Origin: Derxia lacustris
GTDB taxonomy: Bacteria; Pseudomonadota; Gammaproteobacteria; Burkholderiales; Burkholderiaceae_E
Direction: 5' to 3'
DNA: 64,000 nt
Assembly: GCF_002105195.1 (NCBI RefSeq)
Contig: NZ_MUHU01000026.1
Location: 153,246 to 217,245 of the forward strand
The notes beneath the pieces were generated by a model. The model saw nothing but the letters and a program-made list of their open reading frames with translations. It was not told the DNA's origin and did not search any database. This document shows positions 55,690-63,565 of the stretch, piece by piece (positions within the stretch are counted from its first letter, which is position 1; each line of letters opens with the position of its first letter). The position numbers and the translations under genes are program-made.

Positions 55690-56679
55690 ATGAAGCATCA
55701 ACGCATTCTTCTCATCGGCGGCACGGGTTTCATCGGCCGGGCCATCGCGGGCGAACTGGTCAATCGCGGCGCCAGCGTCACGGTGCCCACGCGGCGCGCG
55801 GTGCGCGGCCGCGAACTGCTGCCGCTGCCCACCGTGCGGCTGGTGGAAACCGACGTCAACGACCATGCCGCGCTCGCCCGGCTGATGGTCGGGCAGGACG
55901 CGGTCATCAATCTGGTCGGCATCCTGCATTCGCGCCGCGGCGAGCCCTACGGGCCCGATTTCGCGCGCGCGCATGTCGATCTGCCGCGCGCGATAGCCGT
56001 CGCCATGAAGGCCGAGGCGGCGCGCGCCGGCCGGCCGCTGCGGCTGCTGCACATGAGCGCGCTCGGCGCCGATTCGGCCGGGCCGTCGATGTATCTGCGC
56101 AGCAAGGGCGATGGCGAGGCTGCGCTGCGCGGCGAGGCGGCCGGCTCGGCGCTGGCGCTGACGGTGTTCCGGCCGTCGGTGGTGTTTGGCCCGGACGACA
56201 GCTTTCTCAATCTGTTCGCCAGGCTGGCCGGCATTGCGCCGGTGCTGGCGCTCGGCGGCGCGGAGGCGCGCTTTCAGCCGGTGTTCGTCGACGACGTGGC
56301 GCGCGCCTTCGTCAATGCGCTCGACAACGCCGAGACCGTCGGCCGCAGCTATGAGCTGTGCGGCCCCACGGTGTATTCGCTGCGCGAGCTGGTGAAGTTT
56401 GCGGCGCAGTCGGCCGGTCATCGGCGCTGCGTCGTCGGCCTGCCGGGGCCGCTCGCGCGCCTGCAGGCGCTGGCGCTGGAATACGCGCCGGGCGGCCCGC
56501 TGATGTCGCGCGACAACCTCGATTCGATGAAGGCGGACAACGTGGCGCCGGCCGGCTGGGCGCCCGCGCCCGAGCTGCATCTGGGCCCGCTCGCCTCGGT
56601 CGAGATTGCCGCCGGCTGGCTCGGCGGCCTGGGCCGCACCGGGCATCTCGATGCCTTCCGGCGCGCCGCTGGCCGCTGA
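55690..56679 (+). CDS. NDUFA9-like atypical SDR (complex I-associated family)
   Basis: This 329-residue NAD(P)-binding protein has the glycine-rich motif LIGGTGFIGRAIAGELV, DAVINLVGILHS and LHMSALGADSAGPSMYLRSKGDGE (Y and K spaced as in extended SDRs). Bacterial members are annotated as complex I NDUFA9-subunit-like proteins, but in bacteria a role in complex I is not shown. It is 40 bases downstream of the transglycosylase. Confidence 0.87.
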   Translation: MKHQRILLIGGTGFIGRAIAGELVNRGASVTVPTRRAVRGRELLPLPTVRLVETDVNDHAALARLMVGQDAVINLVGILHSRRGEPYGPDFARAHVDLPRAIAVAMKAEAARAGRPLRLLHMSALGADSAGPSMYLRSKGDGEAALRGEAAGSALALTVFRPSVVFGPDDSFLNLFARLAGIAPVLALGGAEARFQPVFVDDVARAFVNALDNAETVGRSYELCGPTVYSLRELVKFAAQSAGHRRCVVGLPGPLARLQALALEYAPGGPLMSRDNLDSMKADNVAPAGWAPAPELHLGPLASVEIAAGWLGGLGRTGHLDAFRRAAGR

Positions 56680-56827
56680 TTGCCCGCGCGGGCCGGCGCA
56701 GCGCTGGCCCGCCACATGCATGCAGCCGCGCATGCAGCGCACGCATCCACACAATCGACAATCGCCGTTTGACGCGCCGCGTCATGCGCCGCGACATTGA
56801 CCGCCCCCTTTCCGCCGAGGTCATGCC

Positions 56828-57484
56828 ATGTACGAGCTGGTGATTGCCGACAAGAACTATTCCTCCTGGTCGATGCGGCCCTGGGTGCTGATGCGCCATC
56901 TGGGCCTCGACTTCACCGAGCGGCTGGTGCGGCTGGCCCAGCCCGACACGGCGGCGCGCATCGCCGAGGTGTCGCCGGCCGGCCGGGTGCCGGTGCTGCT
57001 CGACGACGGCTTTGCGGTCTGGGATTCGCTCGCGATCCTGGAATACCTCGCCGACCGCCATCCGGCCGCGCGCGTCTGGCCGGCCGATCTGCGCCAGCGC
57101 GCCCGCGCCCGCAGCGTGGCGGCCGAGATGCATTCGGGCTTTGCGGCGCTGCGTCAGGCCATGTCGATGAATATCCGCAAGCGCTCGCCGGGCAAGGGCC
57201 ACACGCCCGAGGCGCTGGCCGACGTGGCGCGCATCGATGCGCTGTGGACGGAACTGCTCGCGGCCCACGGCGGTCCCTTCCTGTTCGGCGCCGATTTCAC
57301 CGCCGCCGATGCGATGTATGCGCCGGTGGTGGCGCGCTTCGTCACCTATGCCGCGCCGCTGTCGCTGGCGGCGCAGGGCTATGTGGCGGCGGTGCTGGCG
57401 CTGCCGGCGGTGGCCGAATGGATCGCCGCCGGCGTGGCCGACCCGGTGACCATCGCCAAGTACGACGCGCTGCACGACGCCTGA
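56828..57484 (+). CDS. Glutathione S-transferase family protein
   Basis: This 218-residue protein has an N-terminal thioredoxin-like domain with the likely catalytic serine in NYSSWSMRPW, the glutathione-binding block VPVLLDDGFAVWDSLAILEYL, and an all-helical C-terminal domain with FGADFTAADAMYAPVV. The type resembles the YfcF-like class. Substrate unknown. Confidence 0.9.
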   Translation: MYELVIADKNYSSWSMRPWVLMRHLGLDFTERLVRLAQPDTAARIAEVSPAGRVPVLLDDGFAVWDSLAILEYLADRHPAARVWPADLRQRARARSVAAEMHSGFAALRQAMSMNIRKRSPGKGHTPEALADVARIDALWTELLAAHGGPFLFGADFTAADAMYAPVVARFVTYAAPLSLAAQGYVAAVLALPAVAEWIAAGVADPVTIAKYDALHDA

Positions 57485-57574
57485 GCGCGCGCCGCCGACG
57501 CCACCGCCCGTCACACCGACCCCAGTGCCCGCCACCGCCCGTCCCGCCAGCGACCACGCCGCCCGCCACCGCCC

Positions 57575-58948
57575 ATGACCGTAGCCCGCACCGATCTCTC
57601 GCCCGCCTTGCCGCCCGCCCGGCCCGCGCCGCCGCGCGTGTATCAGGTTGGCGGTTCGCTGCGCGACGAGCTGCTCGGGCTGCCGGTGCAGGACCGCGAC
57701 TGGGTGGTGGTGGGCGCCACGCCGCAGCAGCTGCTCGATCTGGGCTTCGTGGCGGTCGGCAAGGATTTCCCGGTGTTCCTGCATCCGGTCACGCATGAGG
57801 AATACGCACTCGCGCGCACCGAGCGCAAGACCGGCCCGGGCTATCACGGCTTTGCGGTGCATGCCGCGCCTGACGTGACGCTCGAAGACGATCTGCTGCG
57901 CCGCGACCTGACCGTCAACGCGATCGCGCGCGGACCGTTCGCGCTGGCGGCGGGGCAGGTCGGTGCCGCCGCCATGCCCGGCCAGCGGCAGGTGAATGCC
58001 GCCGTCGAACTGGTCGATCCGCACGGCGGCCGGCGCGACATCGCGGCGCGCGTGTTCCGCCATGTGAGCGCCGCCTTCGCCGAAGACCCGGTGCGCATCC
58101 TGCGGCTGGCGCGCTTTGCCGCCCGCTTCACCGATTTCAGCGTCGCGCCCGAGACGCTCGCGCTGATGCGCGCGATGGTCGCGGCCGGCGAGGTCGACGC
58201 ACTCGTGCCCGAGCGCGTCTGGCAGGAACTGGCGCGCGGCCTGATGGAAGCCCGGCCGTCGCGCATGTTTGCCGTGCTGCGCGATTGCGGCGCGCTGGCG
58301 CGGCTGCTGCCCGAGCTCGACGCGCTCTGGGGCGTGCCGCAGCGCGCCGACTACCACCCCGAAGTCGACACCGGCGTGCACACGATGATGGTCATCGACA
58401 TGACCGCGAAGCTCGGCCTGCCGCTCGACGCGCGCTTTGCCGCGCTGCTGCACGACCTGGGCAAGGGCACCACGCCGCCCGACGTGCTGCCGCGCCACCT
58501 CGGCCATGAAGGGCGCAGCGCCGATCTGGTCGAGCTGGTGAGCACGCGGCTCAAGGTGCCGGCCGACTGCCGCGATCTGGCGCGGCTGGTGGCGCGCGAG
58601 CACACGCGCTTCGGCAAGATCGACGAGATGCGCGCCGCCACCGTGCTCGACACGCTCGAAGCCAGCGACGCGCTGCGCAAGCCCGAGCGCTTCGCGCGCG
58701 CCCTCGACGCCTGCGAATGCGACCGGCGCGGCCGGCTCGGCTTCGAGGACAGCGGCTATCCGCCGCGTGAACCCTGGCTCGCCGCACTCGCCGCCGCGCG
58801 CGGCGTGGACGCCGGCGCCGCCGCCAAGGCTGCCGCTGCCAGCCATGCCCGCCGCGACCCGGCCGCCAGCCCGACCGAGGCGATCCGCACTGCCGTGCGG
58901 CGCGCCCGCATCGATGCCGTCGCCGCCGCGCTCGGCAAGACGCCGTGA
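57575..58948 (+). CDS. cca: CCA-adding tRNA nucleotidyltransferase with HD domain
   Basis: This enzyme adds or repairs the 3' CCA end of tRNAs. The class II nucleotidyltransferase head has VGGSLRDELLGLPVQDRDWV with its catalytic aspartates, followed by RRDLTVNAIA and the RNA-binding FAEDPVRILRLARFAAR. The C-terminal HD domain has DTGVHTMMVIDM and LLHDLGKGTTP, which give the phosphatase/phosphodiesterase activity of the multifunctional form. 457 residues, with an N-terminal extension of about 20 P/A-rich residues. Confidence 0.94.
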   Translation: MTVARTDLSPALPPARPAPPRVYQVGGSLRDELLGLPVQDRDWVVVGATPQQLLDLGFVAVGKDFPVFLHPVTHEEYALARTERKTGPGYHGFAVHAAPDVTLEDDLLRRDLTVNAIARGPFALAAGQVGAAAMPGQRQVNAAVELVDPHGGRRDIAARVFRHVSAAFAEDPVRILRLARFAARFTDFSVAPETLALMRAMVAAGEVDALVPERVWQELARGLMEARPSRMFAVLRDCGALARLLPELDALWGVPQRADYHPEVDTGVHTMMVIDMTAKLGLPLDARFAALLHDLGKGTTPPDVLPRHLGHEGRSADLVELVSTRLKVPADCRDLARLVAREHTRFGKIDEMRAATVLDTLEASDALRKPERFARALDACECDRRGRLGFEDSGYPPREPWLAALAAARGVDAGAAAKAAAASHARRDPAASPTEAIRTAVRRARIDAVAAALGKTP

Positions 58949-59036
58949 CCGGCACCGGCCGCCGTCACCGCGCTGCGGGCAATCCCCGCCCCGCCGCCGA
59001 CAGCCATTGCCCCGCCAAAGGCCTAGCCTTGTCCGC

Positions 59037-59768
59037 ATGAATTTCACGCTGCACGACGAACAGCTGTTTCTCGCGCCCGAACGCGCGCTCGACTGGCCGC
59101 GCCGCCGCACCCTGCTGGTCGCCGACGCCCACTTCGGCAAGGCTGCCAGCTACCGCGCCCACGGCATGCCGGTGCCGGCCGGCACCACCGCCGACAACCT
59201 GCGCCGGCTCGATGCCGCCATCGACCGCCACGGCGCCGAGCGGGTGATCTTTCTCGGCGACTTCATGCACGACGGCCACGGCCACAACCCGCTCACGCTG
59301 GCCGCGCTGCGCGACTGGCGCGCCCGGCGCAGCCAGCTCGCGCTGGCACTCGTCGGCGGCAATCACGACGCCAGGGCCGGCGCGCTGCCGGCCGATCTGC
59401 GCATCGACGCGCTGCCTGAAGGCTGGCGCGAGGACGGCTTTGCGCTCTGCCATCACCCGCAGCCGGTGGCGGGCGCCTACACGCTCGCCGGCCATCTGCA
59501 TCCGGCCTGGCGGCTCGCCACGCGGCGCGATGGCGTCCGGCTGCCGTGCTTCTGGTTCGGCACGCGCGTGGGCGTGCTGCCGGCCTTCGGTGCCTTTACC
59601 GGCGGCCTGCTGGCCGCTGCCGCGCCGGGCGATGCCATCTGCGTGGTGACGCCCGAGCGCGTGTTTGCCGTGCCGCGCGGCGGCATGGCGTTTTCATCGA
59701 CGCCCGCGCGGGCGTCGGCTTCGCTCATCGATCAATCGCCGGGGATGACTGCCTATGGCCGTGACTGA
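59037..59768 (+). CDS. PdeM-like metallophosphoesterase
   Basis: This 243-residue calcineurin-type phosphoesterase has metal-binding motifs in VADAHFGKAASYRAHG, FLGDFMHDGHGH, GGNHDARAG and LAGHLHPAW. It matches the ligase-associated PdeM family, whose genes usually sit beside a DNA ligase D-type helicase or exonuclease; none is in this window. Its last 14 bases overlap the hslR gene. Confidence 0.83.
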   Translation: MNFTLHDEQLFLAPERALDWPRRRTLLVADAHFGKAASYRAHGMPVPAGTTADNLRRLDAAIDRHGAERVIFLGDFMHDGHGHNPLTLAALRDWRARRSQLALALVGGNHDARAGALPADLRIDALPEGWREDGFALCHHPQPVAGAYTLAGHLHPAWRLATRRDGVRLPCFWFGTRVGVLPAFGAFTGGLLAAAAPGDAICVVTPERVFAVPRGGMAFSSTPARASASLIDQSPGMTAYGRD

Positions 59769-60138
59769 ACGTGTCCGACTCGACAAGTGGCTCTGGGCCG
59801 CGCGCTTCTTCAAGACGCGCAGCCTGGCGACCGAGGCCTGCCAGGCCGGTCGCATCAAGCTCAACGGTTCGGTCGTCAAGCCGGCGCACGACGTGCGCTG
59901 CGGCGACTGGCTGCTGGTGCGCTCGCCGGGCGGCGAGTTCGAGCTTCAGGTGCTGGGCGTGAGCGATGTGCGCGGCCCGGCGCCGGTGGCCCAGGCGCTC
60001 TATGCCGAGACCGAGGCCAGCCGCAAGACCCGCGAGCGCGAGGCCGAGCAGCACAAGCTCGCACCCGAGCCGAGCGTGCAGCTGCACGGCCGGCCGACCA
60101 AGCGGGATCGGCGCGACATGGAGCGCTGGCGCGGCTGA
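59755..60138 (+). CDS. hslR: RNA-binding S4-domain heat-shock protein Hsp15
   Basis: The 127-residue S4-fold protein has the binding core VRLDKWLWAARFFKTRSLATEA and AGRIKLNGSVVKPAHDVRCGD, with a basic C-terminal tail. Hsp15 binds stalled 50S-nascent chain complexes and helps rescue them. It starts 14 bases inside the phosphoesterase gene, implying translational coupling. Confidence 0.9.
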   Translation: MAVTERVRLDKWLWAARFFKTRSLATEACQAGRIKLNGSVVKPAHDVRCGDWLLVRSPGGEFELQVLGVSDVRGPAPVAQALYAETEASRKTREREAEQHKLAPEPSVQLHGRPTKRDRRDMERWRG

Positions 60139-60181
60139 GGGCGGCGGGCGCGGCAGGCCGGTTGCGCCGCCGCTGCCGCCG

Positions 60182-60784
60182 TCAGCCCCAGACCCGGAAC
60201 ACCTGCCCGGTTTCGGCGCCCTCGATGCTGCGCCGGTAGGCCCGGGCCACCTTCTCCGCCGGTGCGTCCTCGAAGCCGGGCAGGAAGGCGCCGTACTTCG
60301 GCAGCGACTCGGTCAGCACCGTCGGGCTCACCGCGTTGATGCGGATGCCGCGCGGCACATCCACCGCCGCCGCGCGCGCGAAGGCATCGATGCCGCTGTT
60401 GGCAACGCTTGCATTCGCACCGCCGCGCACCGGCCAGTCGCTCAGGCAGCCGCTGGTCAGCGTGATCGAGCCGCCGTCGTTCAGCAGCGGCAGCGCCGCC
60501 AGCGCCACGTTGATCTGCCCGAGCAGCTTGCCGTGCAGCCCGACCGCGAACTGCGCCGGCGTGGTCTCGGCCAGCGGTCCGAAATGCGGATCGCCGGCGG
60601 CCGCCACGATGGCGTCGAAGCGGCCGATGGCGCCGAGCGCGGCGGCGATGCTGGCCGCGTCGGTGATGTCGGCATGCCGGGCGCCGCTGGTGCGGCCCAC
60701 GGCCACGATCTCGTGCCGCGCGCCGAGCTGCGCGACGATGGCCTGACCGAGCGTGCCGGTCGCGCCGACGATGACGATCTTCAT
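60182..60784 (-). CDS. Short-chain dehydrogenase/reductase, 200 residues
   Basis: This Rossmann protein has VGATGTLGQAIVAQL for nucleotide binding, the conserved DAIVAAAGDPHFGPL, and SITLTSGCLSDWP for the catalytic serine. The usual YxxxK pair is missing; the corresponding region reads GGANASVANSGIDAFARA. It may therefore bind NAD(P) without standard dehydrogenase chemistry. It is divergent from the LysR gene, which is likely its regulator. Confidence 0.85.
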   Translation of the reverse strand: MKIVIVGATGTLGQAIVAQLGARHEIVAVGRTSGARHADITDAASIAAALGAIGRFDAIVAAAGDPHFGPLAETTPAQFAVGLHGKLLGQINVALAALPLLNDGGSITLTSGCLSDWPVRGGANASVANSGIDAFARAAAVDVPRGIRINAVSPTVLTESLPKYGAFLPGFEDAPAEKVARAYRRSIEGAETGQVFRVWG

Positions 60785-60889
60785 TGCTGCTCTCCGAAGC
60801 GTTTGGGGAGCCGGGATTGTGCAAACCGCCACCGCCCGCGTGAACCGCGCGCCGGTGCCTAGAGTTCTCACCGCGAGTACGCAATCCGC

Positions 60890-61768
60890 ATGGACAAGCT
60901 GCGCAGCATGGAAGTCCTGGTCACCGTGGCCGACCGGGGCAGTTTCACCGCCGCCGCCGCCGCGCTCGGCATGTCGGCCGGCATGGTCGGCAAGCACATC
61001 CGCCAGCTTGAAGAGGCATTGGGCGCGCAGCTTTTTGCGCGCAGCACGCGCCGGCTCGCGCTCACCGAGATCGGCGCGCGCTACTGCGAGCGCAGCCGCG
61101 CCATCCTGGCCGAGGTCGCAGCCGCCGACGACGATGCCGAGGCGATGCGCATCGGCCCGCGCGGCACGCTGCGCATCAGCAGCACCGTGGCCTTCGGCTG
61201 CCTCCAGCTGGCTGGCGCGCTGGTCGACTATCTCGGCGCGCATCCCGAGGTGAATGCCGAACTGGTGCTCGACGATCTCACCGTCGACCTGGTCGGGCAG
61301 GGCTATGACGCGGCGTTCCGCGTCGGCCGGCTCGACGATTCGGGGCTGGTGGCGCGGCCCTTGCGGCCCTATCGCATGGCGCTGTGCGGCGCGCCCGGCT
61401 ATCTGGCGCGCGAGGGCCGCCCCGCCACGCCGGCCGATCTGGCGCGCCATCGCTGCCTTGTCTTCACCTATGGCGGGCAGGACGTGCCCTGGGGGCTGCG
61501 CGATGCGGCGCCGGCGCCGCCCGGGCCGGTGCGGCTGCGCGCCAACAACGGCATCGCGCTGCGCACGGCGGCGCTGGCCGGCTTCGGGCTGGTGCTGCTG
61601 CCGGCCGCGCTGCTGGCCGAGGACATCGCGGCCGGCCGGCTCGAAAGCCTGCTCGACGACTGGCTGCCGACGCCCAAGCCGATGCATCTGGTGATTGCGC
61701 GCGACCGCCGCATGACGCCGAAGCTGCGCAGCTTCGTGGACTTCATGCTGGAGCGGTTTGGCGAGTGA
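60890..61768 (+). CDS. LysR-family transcriptional regulator
   Basis: The 292-residue protein has an N-terminal helix-turn-helix (LVTVADRGSFTAAAAALGMS and VGKHIRQLEEALGAQLFARS) and the periplasmic-binding-like effector domain. It is transcribed divergently from the SDR gene, with 105 bases between starts, the classical arrangement for local control of that gene. Ligand unknown. Confidence 0.92.
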   Translation: MDKLRSMEVLVTVADRGSFTAAAAALGMSAGMVGKHIRQLEEALGAQLFARSTRRLALTEIGARYCERSRAILAEVAAADDDAEAMRIGPRGTLRISSTVAFGCLQLAGALVDYLGAHPEVNAELVLDDLTVDLVGQGYDAAFRVGRLDDSGLVARPLRPYRMALCGAPGYLAREGRPATPADLARHRCLVFTYGGQDVPWGLRDAAPAPPGPVRLRANNGIALRTAALAGFGLVLLPAALLAEDIAAGRLESLLDDWLPTPKPMHLVIARDRRMTPKLRSFVDFMLERFGE

Positions 61769-61771
61769 GGT

Positions 61772-62272
61772 TCAGCGGCTCGCCACCGGCACCGCCGCGT
61801 CGCCCGCCAGATTGACGAACTCGACCCGCAGCGCCGGCCCGTCGGCGCCGGGCGCGATGTGCAGCAGCGCCAGCGCGATCGGCAGCGTGAAGCGGCGCGG
61901 ACCGGCGCTGCCCGGGTTGATGCGCAGCACGCGGCCGTCGTCGGCCAGCGCGGGCCGGTGCGAATGGCCGGTGACGATCACGCGCGCCTGCGCGGCCTGC
62001 GGATGGCGCCGCTCGTCGAGCGCGTCGTGCACGGCGAAGACGCGGATGCCGGCGATGTCGAGCGTGGCCTGCTCGGGAATGGCGGCAGCCCAGGCGCCAC
62101 GGTCGTTGTTGCCGCGCACGGCAGTCACCGGCGCGATGCGGGCGAGGGCGGCGAGTACCTCGGGGCCGCAGATGTCGCCGGCGTGGACGATGGCGGCGCA
62201 GCCGGCCAGGGCCGCGAGCGCTTCGGGGCGGATGAGGTTGTGGGTGTCGGAGATGAGGCCGAGGGTGGGCAT
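61772..62272 (-). CDS. YfcE/MJ0936-type metallophosphoesterase
   Basis: This 166-residue calcineurin-fold phosphodiesterase has ISDTHNLIRPEAL, IVHAGDICGPEVL, VRGNNDRG and VIVTGHSHRPAL. These four blocks supply the two-metal site. It converges on the LysR gene with three bases between stops. Natural substrate unknown. Confidence 0.92.
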   Translation of the reverse strand: MPTLGLISDTHNLIRPEALAALAGCAAIVHAGDICGPEVLAALARIAPVTAVRGNNDRGAWAAAIPEQATLDIAGIRVFAVHDALDERRHPQAAQARVIVTGHSHRPALADDGRVLRINPGSAGPRRFTLPIALALLHIAPGADGPALRVEFVNLAGDAAVPVASR

Positions 62273-62326
62273 GGGCGGGCTCGGATGGGTGCCGTGGCAA
62301 CGAGGACCGAGTCTGGCATTGGGGCC

Positions 62327-63373
62327 TCAAGCAAGGGCGATGGCGCTTGCAATCTCTTGTTCGTACAGCGCCTGCGCCACGGCCAGACAGCGCGGATCGA
62401 GCGTCGCGATCAGCTCGGCATGCACCAGCATCGCCGGCACCAGCGCCGACGCCGGCGCGAGCGTGTCGAGCTGCCAGAAGCGCGGAAGGATTTCGACCTC
62501 GCCGCGCGCATCGGCCCGCAGCAGACCTGCGCGGGCCAGACCGCGCGTGCTGTCGGCGAGGGCGTCGGGATGGGCATAGAGCGTGACCGTCGCCGGCTTG
62601 AGCTGATGCGTGTAATGCCAGGCCGCCACGTCGCCACCCCATTGCGCGGCGTGCTCGCGCGGGTCCAGATCGCGCCACCAGTCGGGCCGGCTGGCGGTGA
62701 AGCGGCGGCCCTTCAGGCGCGGCTTCAGCCGCGTGGGCCAGAGGTGTTCCCATTCCTCGAACAGCCGGCGCGGCTGGGTCAGGCGGCGCTTGCCGGCAGC
62801 GATGCTGCGCAGATGCCCGCGCAGCGTCAGATCGTCGAGCGCCGGGCGGATGCTGGCGAGCGACACCCCGGCGCTGGCGGCGATGTCGCGATAGGTGGCG
62901 TCGAGCAGAGCGGGGCGGTCGAGCAGCGTGAACACCACGCGCATCGCGCTGCCGGTGCCGCCAGCCGCCGCCGGTCGCGCCTTGATGAGACGCGCGGCGG
63001 TCTTGGGCTCGGCCTTGAGCCCGCTCACGAACACGAACAACCCCGGCGCGCTGAGGTAGGCGTTGCCGGCGGCGTCGAGAAACTGGATGCCCAGCTCGCG
63101 GCAGCGCGCGGCCTGGGTTGCGGTGAGCTGGGGGGCGATGAGCAGATCGGGCGGCGTGCTGTCTGTGCGCAGGTGCAGCATTACCAGCAGGGCGGGTGTG
63201 ATCTCTGCTTCGCTGTGTACGAGGTAGTCCACAACATTTTCAGCGAGTTCGATTCGCAAACGCGGCTGCGCCTCGGCTTCTTCAGCGTCAATGAGCTGGG
63301 CGTATAGGCCGGTGTTCGCTGTGAGAACGGCGACAGCTTGCTGCACGGCAGGATCGATGGAGGCGAGGGTCAT
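62327..63373 (-). CDS. AbiEi-like winged-helix regulator/antitoxin (orphan)
   Basis: The 348-residue protein has an N-terminal region with HTH-compatible pattern and then RYRDIAASAGVSLASIRPALDDL-like helix-turn-helix sequence (DIAASAGVSLASIRPALDDL). It resembles the antitoxin of type IV AbiE systems, which represses its own promoter. No AbiEii-type nucleotidyltransferase is adjacent: the next minus-strand gene downstream is the phosphoesterase. The gene may be an orphan. Direct and inverted repeats lie before its start. Confidence 0.62.
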   Translation of the reverse strand: MTLASIDPAVQQAVAVLTANTGLYAQLIDAEEAEAQPRLRIELAENVVDYLVHSEAEITPALLVMLHLRTDSTPPDLLIAPQLTATQAARCRELGIQFLDAAGNAYLSAPGLFVFVSGLKAEPKTAARLIKARPAAAGGTGSAMRVVFTLLDRPALLDATYRDIAASAGVSLASIRPALDDLTLRGHLRSIAAGKRRLTQPRRLFEEWEHLWPTRLKPRLKGRRFTASRPDWWRDLDPREHAAQWGGDVAAWHYTHQLKPATVTLYAHPDALADSTRGLARAGLLRADARGEVEILPRFWQLDTLAPASALVPAMLVHAELIATLDPRCLAVAQALYEQEIASAIALA

Positions 63374-63384
63374 CGCAGGCTGAT

Positions 63385-63439
63385 TTTGTTCAGATTTGTC
63401 GTTTGTTCAGAATAATTGTTTTTATTAAAAAACGAACAA
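63385..63439. promoter_or_regulatory. Repeated TTTGTTCAGA elements upstream of the AbiEi-like gene
   Basis: TTTGTTCAGA occurs at 63385-63394 and 63402-63411, and the inverted core GAACAA at 63434-63439. On the minus strand a TTGTTC/TTATTC pair spaced 18 bases apart could act as -35/-10. The layout suits an autoregulated promoter in this AT-rich gap. Confidence 0.5.
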
Positions 63440-63565
63440 CGGGGCAGGGTAAATGATGTCTGCCCCCTCCCGACAAACCCCAATGTCACCGTTCCGCGCT
63501 TTCCCCGCCCCGCAATCCCGGTTAAAAAAGCACGACCGTTCGTTTCAACACAAGCCACTCACCGC

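Noticed and set aside
60139..60181. GC-rich inverted sequence between hslR and the SDR gene as a terminator
   Set aside because: The arms are simple GGC/GCC repeats without a T-run, so pairing is likely to be chance in this GC-rich context.
60812..60885. GGATTG and CAATCC halves in the SDR-LysR gap as a LysR binding site
   Set aside because: The six-base halves are too short and too far apart for a T-N11-A type site.
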